The notes under the pieces are model-generated. The model searched no databases and had not been told where the DNA came from. It was given only the letters and a program-made list of their open reading frames with translations. A stretch of DNA of 64,000 nt from Mucidula mucida (lineage: Eukaryota; Basidiomycota; Agaricomycetes; Agaricales; Physalacriaceae). The stretch lies in NCBI GenBank assembly GCA_015501055.1, contig JADNYV010000105.1, positions 60,766-124,765 on the forward strand, read 5' to 3'. Positions 33,094 through 44,917 of this stretch are shown here, in pieces. Position numbers and translations under genes: made by a program. The stretch's first letter is position 1. Every line of letters begins with the position of its first letter.

Positions 33094-34298
33094 TCAGGAT
33101 TCCAATCGCAGGCCCTGCAGAGTGAATTTGGTCAATTTGAGTTTCTGCAGCCGATTGACGTAGCTGTCAGACAAACTCCAACCTGACAAGTGGTCCGTCG
33201 ACAGTGTGAAGGAAAACATTCGGAAGACGGTGGGATATCTGGAGCGCTCCGTGATTGCCCCGAAGACTTGAGAGACGAAGCGAAAGCTGTGTCGTCGATG
33301 GGGGTGGACGGAGTAATCTTGTGCATCATGGATCAACCAGTCTGGGGCTGCTATCGAGAGTCGCAGATCCTGCAAAGCAGGAAGCAAGGAAAACATCGAA
33401 TTGTTCCTTCTGTTACCAAGGGCGGCGAAGAATTTAAAGAGAAGCTCGTCGCGCGCTCTCCCCTTGGTCCACCTGACACGCATGTTGAAGAACTCAAGCG
33501 TTGGAATGACGTTGAGTATTGGCAGAAACTCGTCAATCAACAAGAAGGTGTACGATAACACCAGCGACACCAGCGAACAGCGCGACTCAGACAGCATGTT
33601 CAAAGTGCTCTTGAATATGATTACACAGATATGGCCATGGAAAGATGCATCCGTATCCCCAAGAGCAAAGGTATGCACGGCTGGGAAAGGGAAGCCGTCC
33701 AACACGTCTGCTCGCGCCGTGACGAGATGCACGACGCCGTCATGCTTAAGACGAGTAGAGGAGGACTGCATGCAAGCATTAGACGACATGAACGCACAAC
33801 GTTTGAGAAGAGGAAACTTCTCCGGTACTAAAAACAGAGGTACATGCGGCACATTGCGCTCATATCCAATCAAGCGGCATGAAAGTTGTTGAATCTGTTG
33901 ACATGGAATGGGGAGGATATCGAACAATTGCCCAAAGAGCACCGATTCCGGCAGTACTATGTGCAAGTTTTCTAACAATGGGGAAGTGAGAAGTGCTGTA
34001 AGCGTCGCAGTTGAAGACAACGAGTCGATGTCCCTGTATACCACTTCGTGAAGTTTGAGAGAGCGTAGAAGAGGCAGATTATGTTCAAGAGGGGAAACAA
34101 CTGCAGAACGAAATTGAACAAATCTCCGTAGCTCTCGATACTCAAAGTATTCCATCTCCGCGCAGAGGATATGATGGTTACATGGGGACAATGCCGCCGG
34201 ACATGCCCATAGCGGTCATTCACAGATAGCTTCATCTGGATAGGGCTAGACCCATAAAACTTGAGAGTGTAGGTGATGCGTCTCCCATTGTTCACCAA
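33094..34298 (-). pseudogene. F-box/LRR-type protein relic without its F-box
   Basis: A 365-codon frame (33094-34191) plus about 35 codons in a second frame up to 34298. It is clearly related to the gene at 58086-59859: both share IQMKLSVN-RY, NLPLLRSLKL, SRCSLVSLTLSYT (or LVLSYT), LLPALQ-LRL, FVSQVFGAITERS (or SLVFGAITERS) and VNRLQ-LKLT. The N-terminal F-box of the paralogue has no counterpart here. The frame runs out at about 34298, 20 bases before the inverted-repeat element at 34317. A one-base slip separates the two frames near 34170. It is a truncated pseudogene, probably cut by the neighbouring element. Confidence 0.75.
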
Positions 34299-34316
34299 AC
34301 TCGGTCAGGTGATTCA

Positions 34317-35313
34317 TTATCGCCGTTTGCAAAAAAGCTGGCCTTCGCGCGATCAAATCGAGTGCGTTTCTGCACTCGAATTATATCTCGTCCTAGGCGT
34401 CGTATTTTCAGACCATTTCTTGTGTAATCCTACCCAGTTTTCAGTGTAGATCACGAGAAAATTGCCTGTTTGAGAAGGCAGCAAGTTTCTATGCTAATAC
34501 ATGCCACAGTAAAGACAGCATTCTTCAACTTCCGTCACAGTAGATTTATAGATTCTGTTCCTGCAAGCACCCTCTGCTGTGAGTATAGGGGTCCATACAG
34601 AACTTTTTGAGGGTAGATTGTTGATTTAGAGCCCAACAAGCGGCAGCATCTGTAGCGGCAGACAAAGGTATGTTCATTTTGTGCTGGCAGGTATTCAATA
34701 CAATCAAATTACCATACCATGAACCTAGAAGTACTTCTATATCCGCTTAGACAGCATCACTACAAGCGGGGACCATGGGTGTGGCATGGGGTTTGTGCTT
34801 GCAACTGACAAGGTACTACTGACATTTGGGACTGTACAGAAAGTATATAAGTATTAGCAGAGGTCTTAGAATGCTTTATTACTCTTAAAATGGGAAAATC
34901 TGTACCTGGTAGCCATCCTGTGCTACCTATGCTCTCTCCGATTGCTTCCGGGACTTCCCGGCAAGGTGGCCAAGCCGACTGGACAGCAGCAACAAGGCCA
35001 TTGCATGTAATACGCTCTATGCTTATGTATAAGATGTGTCTTAAGGTCTCTGCCTTGTTTCCTCAACGTAAACTGCCCATATACCCACATTTAGTGCTTT
35101 GAGGAAGCCTGGTGTATAGTGGCACAGGAACTTGCTGCCTTCTCAAATGGTTAATTTTGCCATGATCTACACTGAGAACTGGGGAGGATTACACAAGAAA
35201 TGGTCTGTAAATACAATGCCTAGGACAAGATATAATTCGAGTGCAGAAACGCACTTGATTTGATCGCGCGATCAAAAAAGGCAGGAGCCCAGCTTTTTTG
35301 CAAACAGCAATAA
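34317..35313. mobile_element. Inverted-repeat (foldback) element, about 1 kb, no coding capacity
   Basis: The first 180 or so bases (from 34317) recur as reverse complement at about 35115-35313. Shared words include GTTTGCAAAAAAGCTGG, GTGCGTTTCTGCACTCGAAT, CAGACCATTTCTTGTGTAAT and GAGAAGGCAGCAAGTT. The arms are diverged by roughly 10-15 percent. The middle has no transposase and only short frames. This is the form of a long-TIR non-autonomous DNA transposon. No target duplication could be fixed. In duplication copy A only the right half is present (24077-24587). Confidence 0.65.
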
Positions 35314-36230
35314 AACCCTTCAAGTCGACGGCTGAGAACAAACACTATGAGAAAGAATAATATACACGCAACTAATTATTTCAGCTGAACAAGCACCGTG
35401 CACTGCGCCACCAAGGTCACCGGTGGGGGAAATGATGCTCAAGTAGTTGCTGTGCTACCGGCCTTGCTTGTGACCATCATGTTCGGTGTCCTCCAAGACG
35501 GACAGTGTAAAGTCACGCTCGTCGTCGCCAGCAGGGCAGCCCTCAAGAGCAACAAAGAGCAGAATCCAAACAAGCGAACTCGGTGGAGAAGGATCATCGT
35601 TATTCATGCGGAGAGACCAGTGCGTCCATCTTTTTGCTGCCTTCATCTATCTAAATCCGTCGTATTAGATACCAGCGAAGCCTTGCGCGGATAATCGACG
35701 AGTTGGCATTGATATCCTGGCGCTGGTTGAAGTAGAAGCATGTATGTATTGGGTATCATCTGCGAAACAAGTCAAATCTTGGGAGGGCGCGATGGGCCTG
35801 ACTATCAGTTCTGTGGCGGATCCAGAGGGAAGTATCGATAGAAGAGATGCGACGCACAGCTTTCTGTGGAGTTTGTCAAGGTAAAACTCCGCCGGCAACG
35901 GGTCTCCGCGTCGATCTCTCGTTGAATGCTGGGGCGTACTGCTACTACTAGCGACGATGGTCGTGCCGAAGCACATAGGGGGTGTCATCAAGACTGAGCT
36001 AGGATCGTACGTACAGGAGAACAGAAGGGCGTGTGGGGCGACCGTTTTACAACAACAACAACCTAATCGTCCGAATTACTCTACCTGTTCCATACACTGT
36101 CGTAGCTACACGCAACACGAACATATCATTACCCCAAATGATTGTCCTGACTGTATAGATTGTGAGTATATAGTTACACAAGTATTGAGGATAGAAGATA
36201 CTCGGAGGTACTGTTCGATTTTGATAATAT
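35314..36230. other. Non-coding stretch of duplication copy B
   Basis: Counterpart of 24588-25531, with a 20 or so base deletion near 35940. Short frames are shared with copy A. No gene is supported. Confidence 0.4.
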
Positions 36231-38527
36231 TCAGGCCGCCATGCGCGCCGCTTTAATCCTCAACGAAAGCTGAGAGCCTTTCACCCTCTCCGACTCGATG
36301 GTTGGTGTCATAAGCTGCGAAGCCTCACGACGGAAATCATTGACACTCGCAGAGCTGAGGAACTCGAACTCGAACTTTCCGACGAGTTCAACCAAGAACG
36401 TGTGCATTGCCAGGACATTACGAAATCACAGGTTTCTCAGAACGGCAGTATTATGGAGAGAAAGATGATACGCACGCGAATCTCCAGCCGATACAAGAGC
36501 GCGCACCACCAACGAACGTGAATCTGTTAAATGATGCGTCGAGTACGTCGATTATGAAATCAGCGAGGCTCGTACATATTGCCGTAGACGCCAAAGAAAC
36601 CTTGCTCTGCGGTGAGTTAAGTATTAACCAACGATCAGGATTGAGGACATCTGCATCTTCTCCAAAGATGGCCTTGTGCCTATGTAATAATGTAGACCAC
36701 GGCGTCAGAAATAAAATGGGAAATCGAACCCTAGCTGACCTATTATAAGCGGCAATGGACGTTATAATCTTGGTGCCCTTGGGAATGGGAAGTTCGGTCA
36801 ACACCTCGCCCGTGTCGAGTGTAAGTGGATTGAGAAGCGGAAGAACCTCGTCTCCTCCTGCTACTCTGAACGTATTGTAAAAGATGGAGTGAACGAGAGT
36901 CTCCTACTATGCCGGCGATGTCAGTAGCTGCCTAGAATGTGCAATAATTCCCGGGACTAACCTTGACCACAGCTGTCAGGTAAGGCATGTTGTCGAAGTC
37001 GGACGCGGTATAATCCGATGTCTTTCCCATGCCACGAATCTCAGCTCGAAGACGCTTCTGAATCTCCGGCTGTTTATACAGTTCGAACAACGCAAACGTG
37101 AGCGAGTTGGCGGTCGTTTCGTGGCCGGCTAAGATGATAGTACTGGAACGCCGCTTCAATAATGATTGAATGGTTGGATCGTGGAATACAAACTTCATCT
37201 GTGCAAGCACTTCTTTCTCTTCCAACCCCGTCTCCTTTTTCTCGGAGTGGTTCGCCTTGACTAAAAGATCGCAGAATCAGAGGAACGCTAGCTAGATATG
37301 AGAGCATTCAACAGACCCAGGAGAGAAAATATGTCCCGCCGACTTCTGCCTTCCAGGAGCGCGGCCGTCTTGTCCTCGACGAGTTTTCGCGCAACCGAGA
37401 GTTTGTTGGTCTCGAATATATGGGCCATGCGTCGAGGTGGGAAGTATCTAAACAAGAAGTTTACAACGGAGGGGGGGATCTCGTCAGCGATACCCAAACT
37501 CAGGATCGAGCTCTTCGTCGGCAGACCAAACACATCGAAGCTAGGAGAGTATTAAGAAAGCTTGAAAAATTGTAGGTCAAGAAAGAGTACAGACAAGAGA
37601 TTCGTGTACATATCTGCGAGGGCGTTACCAGTGTTGTCGAGGGCACCGAAATGGTAATCAAATGCAGCTGTGACGGATTGAGGCGCAATCAACGTTTCAA
37701 AAAGTTTCACTAACCTTCACCAATGGCGTCTAAAGTCGCGCGCGAGATCCACCATGGAATAGATACAACGGTCATCTGCTGGGCATCGGAGGCAATAAGG
37801 TCTTGCCATTTCTGCGCCAGCTGATAACACCGTCAGATTGTCGTCAATGGCCAAGCTGTTGAATCCTTACCTTCCCGGCAGCTCCAATGAATACCGGCAA
37901 AAATGACCTCGATTCCGGACCGCCAAAACCAGGAAGCATGATCTTTCTGGCACGCTTGTGATCATGGCCTATCAGGAACAGCTCGATCAACGACAACAAC
38001 GACCTCTCATTTGAACCTGCAACTTTACCTTCCATGACCGTTAAGCCAGGTCCAAAGAGAGAATGGATGATAGCTGAACGACCGGTCAGTTTTGGGAATC
38101 GGTAGCTCGCCGTGTGATAAACATATTGAATGGCCTTCGGATCCGTGATCATGAGGCGGTCTTCCTAAGAACTATTTAACACCGCCGGAATGGTTGAAGG
38201 ACAGATGAAGTTACCCCAAGGGGAGCCTTGATGCGGACGATGCCTCCAAACTGCTCACTGCATCGGAAGTCCAACTGTAGATATTGAAAACGGTATGTGG
38301 GAATAGATAGGTAGTAGAGCTACCTCTCCAGCAGGAGCTTGCAAGAACTCGATCCAATTTCCTTCGAAATGTCAACAATCGTGTACTCAGTGCAACAGTT
38401 CCCGCATACCAAATAACCAGGACGAACACGGGGGCCCTCTAACCTGCGAAATAGAGATGCGTTTTGGAAATCTCCTGTAAACGAGGTAGAGCACCAGGAG
38501 ACAGGCGAAAGCGCTGACAGAAGTCAT
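36231..38527 (-). pseudogene. Cytochrome P450, copy B, nearly intact but with shared lesions
   Basis: Reverse strand from ATG 38527 to the stop at 36231. Membrane anchor, proline hinge, DRLMITDPKAIQYVYHTA, RFPKLTGRSA, LPGFGGPESRSFLP, FDVFGLPTKSSILSLG, TAALLEGRSRRDIFSLL, the I-helix AGHETTANSL (about 37115-37132) and the heme loop FVGGARSCIGWRFA (about 36476-36523) can be spliced in one frame for most of the length with introns near 50 bases. It lacks copy A's two private deletions. Three problems are shared with A. The K-helix ExxR reads ETLV, losing the arginine. A frame slip lies between NPDRW and the GFFGVYGN segment. The last exon (VLAMHTFLVELVGKFEF) is not preceded by AG. A functional microsomal monooxygenase is therefore unlikely, though the decay is mild. 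Confidence 0.7.
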
Positions 38528-39094
38528 CGTGTACGAGATGTCGAGTTGGTCCGGGAAAGAGTGACGATTCGTGGCCTATATCAAGCCGGACGGCGTCCAA
38601 CTTCTTGCGCGTATGCGCCCTGCTCTTGCAGCTTTGCACCGCGATCTACAGCGTGTTCCTGTGACAGTGCTTGACGCTCTCTAAGCGGAAGACGACGCGT
38701 CTCATCATCGATAGATCGAGATCTAGGTCCGATAGGATGGACGACTTGGTTGACGGACGTCCTTGTCGGATAGATGGCAGATGAAAGTCGGAAGCAAGAA
38801 CGTGTTGTTTGGCCCGATTTGGTATCAACACGGTCATCCCTCTTTGATAACGAGTCGTACGCTTGTTTCTAGAGCGCGACTGGTGGCATTCTTCGGTGCG
38901 TTTTGACACTAATGTACTCGAGCGACGGGACCCTGGACTTCGCGCCTGACTAATAGGACCGGAAACATTTAAAAGTCTGGTCACACACAATTGAGTGATA
39001 AATTCAATCATAAAAACCGTACAAAAATGCGATAGGGATACAAAACTAAAGCTACAAACCTATGATATATGATAACGAGTGCGATGTGATGATA

Positions 39095-40644
39095 CTAATT
39101 GCCACGCAAAGCGACCGCCGCCGCCACCACCGCCGGCAGACTTGTGCAATGCATGAAATGTCGACAGACATTAGATTTCTCGGATCGCATTACCCGCCTG
39201 TCACAGTAAGGACAGACATGCTTGGTCTGTCGATCTACGACATCTTTGTAGAATGAGGTCTGTTGAATGGATTTAGTTCCGTTTTCCCCGTCTGTGACGG
39301 TCACCATTCCGTCATTCTTATCAATATGAGTTCCCCCGTGGCGCGCGATTTCGTCCTTTGGCATGCGATGAGTACAATCAGGAACCGCCGGGCAGTAGTA
39401 CTCCAAGGGAAACCATTCGAATATATAAAAAGCGGAAGGATGAACGTGGGGATATTTGGTCCTCAATTCGGCAGTTGGCAGAAACAATCGTTTCCTGTGA
39501 AAGTGAAGTGGTTTAGTGAATGAACGCCACATTGACGGAAGACGTACGTTTTGCCATGTGGAGCCGTAATTTCAGTAAGAGTGACCAATGGTCTGGCGGT
39601 CAAGTCGCTTTCCTTTCCGGAACCTGAACCATTGGACACTTGCAGGCGCTTATACGGCTTGGTAGAACCTCTGCGAGATGGGTCAGGAAGGACTACAAGC
39701 GAGTGGAATATGAATGCTAACTTCGTTGCGTTCCCTGTAGTGCGGATAGGACCGATAGATCCATGTGATTGCCTACATTGTATTGATTAGGACGATTGCT
39801 CTTATGGCGCAAAGAAATACGGCGTACTCTTTCCGAAGATCGAAGGAACCCTCATCATGGCTGTAACTTTGAAGCTCAAATCCAGAATTGAACCATTCAA
39901 GCGGTTCATCCAAATCTCCCGTGGCAGCATTGTATTCGAACCCAAGGCTGAGCAACAGAGATTGTTCGATAGTTAGGTAAATCTTAGCTCCGGGAGCAGG
40001 AGGATTGAACGACTGAGTCGCTGCGCGAGGAGGAAGCTGGTACAACGGTCGCTGATACCAGTCCAGAAATGGGATACAGGTCTGCTTTTTGGGAGCAGTG
40101 TATCCAGCTGCTCCAAAGGGAGCCTTGACGCCGTTCACCGACGTTTGAATTTCCTGAGATGGGATAGCATGGTGAGCCTCGGGTGCCGCGTCGTTGAATG
40201 TTGCGGCGGTTTCCTCAGAGGTAAGGGCGTATCGGAGACTCGAAGTGGCAGTGAGCGAAGGCAGGGGCTGGGTATACGGGTCGACTAGCGCGTCGCTGTC
40301 GCCTTCATCAGGTTCAAACAAATCCACTTCATCGTACAACGCGTCAAAGAGCGAGGACACATGAGTTGTAGACGTCTGGGCATCGGTCTCACCGACGTTA
40401 GAGAGCTCAAGCCCAACGGACGCGTCAAGGCAATCAGAAGAGTCTTCCGGAAAGGCTAGAGTGTCGGTGGAGGTTAATGCCTCCTTGGGTTCGGCAGCAA
40501 CAACGACGTCCTCCCCATCGCTAGAGTTCGCCGTCCATCTGCAGGATAATTAGAAGATAGACAAGTAAAAGGGTAGAATGCAACACACGGCTTATCAAGG
40601 AGTTCCTTGCAGAGTTTCCGAAGCCTCTCGAGTTCAGCAGCCAT
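39095..40644 (-). CDS. Zinc-finger-like protein of unknown function, copy B
   Basis: Starts at ATG 40644 (MAAELERLRKLCKELLDKP, a short amphipathic helix). After an intron (about 40540-40588) comes one long exon with an acidic, Ser/Thr-rich half (FDALYDEVDLFEPDEGDSD) and a conserved block (IPFLDWYQRPLYQLPP, YLTIEQSLLLSLGFEYN, DEPLEWFNSGF). After one or more introns come GSIGPIRTTGNATKLAF and a final exon with CPAVPDCTHRMPKDEIARH and VCPYCDRRVMRSEKS, then RHFMHC. The Cys/His spacing is C2H2-like but irregular. Nuclear DNA-binding or regulatory function is only an inference. One splice (near 39770) could not be placed cleanly. The gene lies head to tail with the P450. Confidence 0.55.
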
Positions 40645-42344
40645 GGTGGTTGATGGAGGATGTCGTGGTGGAAGGGAAGAGAGTGAGGAACTGAATTTTG
40701 TATAAGTCAGGCATTCTGACTTATCAAAACTCCAGTTACCAAATCGGGCGTGCTCACCAGGAGCGATGGTCCTAGTGAACAATGGGCTGGCCGGTTCAAT
40801 AGATGACAACAACGGAATGATGTGTAGCTCTTTGTTCAGCCGGCCTTGCCGAACGCGTCCACAGCAGCGAAACACCGTTAATATTTTTCCACCTGTGCGC
40901 CACTTGACTGTCCTTGGGTAATCCAGATATGGGCAGGAATGCATGGGAGTATATGCTGCCAGCGATAATGGGGTAAAGGCTTCTGCGAGCACTCTCTATG
41001 GGCGTTCCCGAAAGTCAAGCTAATCTCTGCGGCAAGGCTCATCTGTGCAATGCGATACTGCTGCCTAAAACAATTTAAAATTGACGCGTCGACGGTCTCG
41101 AAGATTTGGAACACATACAGTTCTGTCACGGCGTATTATCTCGGCGTGTGGCCGCCATAAATTTACGAAAGCCTTGCTTGTAAGTACGACACCTTCAATA
41201 CTAGCGGGCATGGACTGCGTGCGTTATGCTCGGTATCGGCTCCGCGCAAGATTTTGGCGACCTTCCAAGACACGTTCTCCGGTATCGTGGTATCAGAATA
41301 TAGAATAGAGCCTCCGAGCGAGAAAGCAGATAATCGTTAATTAAGTGGGCACAGCATAGAATACACTTCGACTAAGAGCACGGTGAAGCCTGAGTAATTA
41401 CACTGTAACACAGAGTTCTAGCGCCGGCGAAAGACTCTGCATCAGGGAGATTACGCGTACTCAAGCCTGGAGTTCGGCATATTGCGTCAAGAGAAGACCA
41501 AGCTTGTGCCACTTCTGCCTGGCGTCTGCGTAGATTGGCCAAAGGTCAGATCCGTCGCCAAATTACGTACAGTACGTGAGCTTGAGAGGGGGGGGGAGGT
41601 AGTGCGACAACTGTTCATTTGCGAGCTCATGCGCTGAATGTAGCCTGGAAGCAAGGATCAGAGGCGGAAGACGACGAGGACTCAGAGCACATGAGTACCT
41701 GTAGCTCTTTTTTCTGTGACTTGTACGTCTGACTCGTCTGTATGCGCGCTGAAACGCGCCCGGCTGGCGGACGTATTGACGGTGGAAGGAAACTTGGTGA
41801 GTGGCTGTGCATCCTTCCTTGGCGGCTACTTCCGGTGGGTCCAGATTTCAACTCATTCGTTCACACTAGTATCGGAACCCCACTAAATGAGGCGTATGCT
41901 ACATATGTTCTCGCATCCGTGCGCCCACTTTGAACGATCCAGGAGTGCCAGTCAGACGCTCCTCGATTATTCACACCCCTCATTCAAGTCGTCCCCTATA
42001 CCTCTGTCAGTGAAAGTCAATCATTGATGGTCAACAGCAATTCAAATCTTATACTAAGCAGGTATAATGAGGGTCGAGCAGGTCCTGCTGTGGTCAGGAA
42101 GCCGTATAATCGCACTTAACTACTAGTGGCATAATTGAACGGAGACGGCGGGTCCGTATTGCTCATGGCCCTCAACAGACTATCGCCACACTAAGAACAT
42201 CCTACACCCAAAATCAAGAATGCGTTTTTGCTAGCTAGCCTAATTAACAATAATAACCAACCACCATGTTAAAGTGCACGTGCAACGCCATCCACCTCTT
42301 GTTTCCAACCATCATCTCGCTCGCGTAACACGACCATCAGTATA
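40645..42344. other. Upstream segment of the zinc-finger gene, copy B
   Basis: Counterpart of 29948-31683. Most of it lies in the first unit of the 4,137 bp tandem repeat. No gene is supported. The reverse frame at 41627-41851 and others recur in copy C only because of the duplication. Confidence 0.5.
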
Positions 42345-43408
42345 TTGCTATCAGGTATGCTCGTGTCTCAAACTCTGACCTCCGCCGCTGACGGGTTTCT
42401 AGCCGCCATGAACAATCCTACTTCTCGTATTCTGGACTCTCGCCTGCGTCACGCCGCGTTTGCCCTGGCGTCGGAACGTTTCCCAGCGCCTATCTCCCTT
42501 GCCCAAACCTCCATCCAAGGCGAAAACCCTCAGCCTCTTTCCTCGTCTCACGACGTCGCTCTTGCCCTTCTCGAGCTGCCTCATACACTCCCAAAAAAAC
42601 AAATGTGCGACGGATGTGACGCCGCTTCGCGGGCTTTTCACAGCAGATAATCTACGAGTGGAGGTATATGCGCTCGCAGATTACCAAGGCCTTGGAAGAC
42701 GAGCAAAACAGTCTTATAGAATCACACCCGTTGCCTGCTGCCGTCGAAAGCGCTGCAGCGTCTATCCATTATCGCTCAGCAACCTCTTACGCACAGCGAT
42801 GCTCCTGACGAACCATATCCTACATCACGCCTTTCCCAGATGACATCCTCGCCCTCGCCTAAACTGTCCTCAAAAACGCAGGAGAACGGAGACTCTGAAG
42901 AAAACACGACGCAGGACGCACAACTTGAAAAAGGCTAGGAGAAACAAACTGTTGCGGACGACAGCGGGAATATGACGTCTCCCAGCCTTCCGCCGATGAC
43001 ACCCTTGCCCAACCTATCATCTCTAGGAGCCCCGTCGAGGTCGTGGAACATGCTGTAGCTCCATCTGATGGTGTTCTCCCTGTCCCGCCCTCCTCTGTAC
43101 CGTCTCCCGCATCAAAGAATGATCCTGTTGTGGGCGCAGCCCAAGCCGCTGCCCTCGACGTCGTCAGTACTTCCATTAATTCCGGAAATTCGCTCCCTTC
43201 TTCGCCCCTGTCTGCTGTCGGACAAGCTATTTTTTTGCCGTCTACCAGTACAGCACCGAGCTCTGTTCCGTGTACGCTAGGGAAGAGGGACTTGATCGCC
43301 GCCGATGAACCAGGAGAGGGTTCCTCGTCTGCTTCGGATGAGGGAGGTCGGAGGCTTTCAAAGCTAAGCAAATTAGGTTTTTGGAACGTGTTTTCTTCTT
43401 TTCGGTAG
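42345..43408 (+). pseudogene. Unrecognised low-complexity protein gene, copy B
   Basis: Starts MLSGMLVSQTLTSAADGF. The N-terminal frame is open through SSSHDVALALLELPHTL, then a base is missing after CAAATG near 42604. Copy A's QQMVRRMRRRF is replaced by a shifted reading that stops at 42650. Further downstream the frame is open again in ALEDEQNSLIESHPLP, where copy A has a stop. The Ser/Pro/Thr-rich C-terminus (LSKLSKLGFWNVFSSFR) is kept at 43043-43408. A and B are thus broken at different places. Confidence 0.5.
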
Positions 43409-44916
43409 GACACGCGCACTCGTATCGGTTTTTGCATCACTACTATTAGGGTTCATGTCGCATTCACTACAGCATTTTAGGTATCAGGTTTGTAGTGCGG
43501 TCTCGTTCTTTTACCATCTATCACAACAACATCACAACACATTTTCAGTACATAGTACTATACAATATCATTATCCAATTGTACAATAGCTTCAACACAC
43601 AATCTTCCTTGATGCACAAAAAGATGGAGTCCACCATGATGCGCTGGAAGAAGAGATGGTCCGATTACCAGTCGTCCTTGCTTCCGCCTCTCCAGCCCAA
43701 AGTACCCATTGCCTGGTACCTCAGTGGCTGTGCAGACAACCTTACTTCTGGACGACCAAGATATGCATGTCTCTAGCGGCTTCTGCCCAATCGAACTATA
43801 CATACCAGGTATTTCCTCGCGCCTGTATTTGAATATAACATGACAGGATATTCTCCTCTTAGTAGTGCAAGGAATTCAAGGACCATAGTACTGCAAATTC
43901 TGCAAGCCTTTACAAACATTGATGAGGCCAAATTAACAGACTTGCATACCCATGACGCGCAAAGGTTAATCGTTCAACAACTGGCGGCATGTAGCCATTA
44001 GCGGGGCTTTCAAAGTGCAGGACCAAAAACAATTGGCATAATACACTCTTCTCCATCTGGTCATCCTAAAGATTGACGGAGGTGTAATATGGGAATTGTG
44101 CCAACTAGAAGGACATTTGAACTTGTGACTCTGGAGAATACCAAGTGCACACTTTTTTTTTCTATCCCTGTTAATCAGGCTCAACTTTCTGTAAGACCTG
44201 TATTAATGTCATGCAAGCAATCACTTTAGTTAATATGGATATATTTGCTTCTGACGGAGAGACATGTGTCTCCCGAGTGCTAGTGTCTTCTGCTCACCCA
44301 ATCAAAAGAATCTATGCACCATCTCCCGGCCATACCTTTATCAGCGCCGCTTTCCTTTTCGCAATCTTCAAAGAACGCCCCAGATGCACTGGCTACTACG
44401 CCTTCGCCCTTTTTGACCCCCGAGCTATGAAGAGGGATGGGCATTCCGCACTTTGTACGTTCTTTTCATCCTTTAGTTGAAATTTGTTTGGACTGATGCG
44501 TGATGCTGGCAGGATTAGAAAAGTGCTTCTTGGCTTTCTGGACGCAGGTCATTGTGAAGGCTTCTGGAATCTGTTGCACACGGTAGACAAGCAGTGATCC
44601 CCTGCAGATACAGTCTGCTCTTTCACAATGTTTGGTGTTGATATCTTCAGCAACCGTTCATGCAACCAGGCAAAGCTCTGCCAGAACTGTCCCACTTATC
44701 ACAGTATTCCTCTTAGGCGCAAAGAAGCCATTATTCCAATCGCAATATATTACCCTCATATCCTCATGTTTATGGTGTTCTCTTCTGAGCTTTGTATTAC
44801 TTAGCACATCACATGACTTCTCCCTCTCTTATATGGAATGCCGAGGCAGAGCGAATGTACATTCAACTGGACGTTATTGGTGTCTGCATTATTCCAGTTC
44901 ATTGTTTAGAGTATTC
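43409..44916. other. Tail of tandem unit 1, no supported gene
   Basis: The first 125 bases still match duplication copy A. The rest is absent from A and forms the margin of the AT-rich island. Frames of 93 and 89 codons (43495-43776 and 44211-44480) have no recognisable domain. Confidence 0.4.
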
Positions 44917-44917
44917 C

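Larger units (their letters stand above)
34784..43535. repeat. Segmental duplication, copy B (about 8.8 kb)
   Basis: Partner of 24077-32860 with the same gene order and strand. An extra 18 or so bases lie near 34873, and other small indels are scattered along the copy. The first half kilobase is part of the inverted-repeat element, which in copy B is complete. That makes B the better preserved version. Confidence 0.88.
40780..44916. repeat. Tandem duplication, unit 1 (4,137 bp)
   Basis: Begins at AATGGGCTGGCCGG and ends at GTTTAGAGTATTC. Repeated directly at 44917-49053. I found only four homopolymer-length changes (nine to eight G near 41590, four to three C near 41995, one extra G near 44084, one extra A near 44674) and one G to A change (near 44497). 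Confidence 0.93.

Noticed and set aside
25532..40644. Possible secondary-metabolite gene cluster around the P450s
   Set aside because: Both P450s carry disabling lesions and no synthase, terpene cyclase or NRPS lies nearby.
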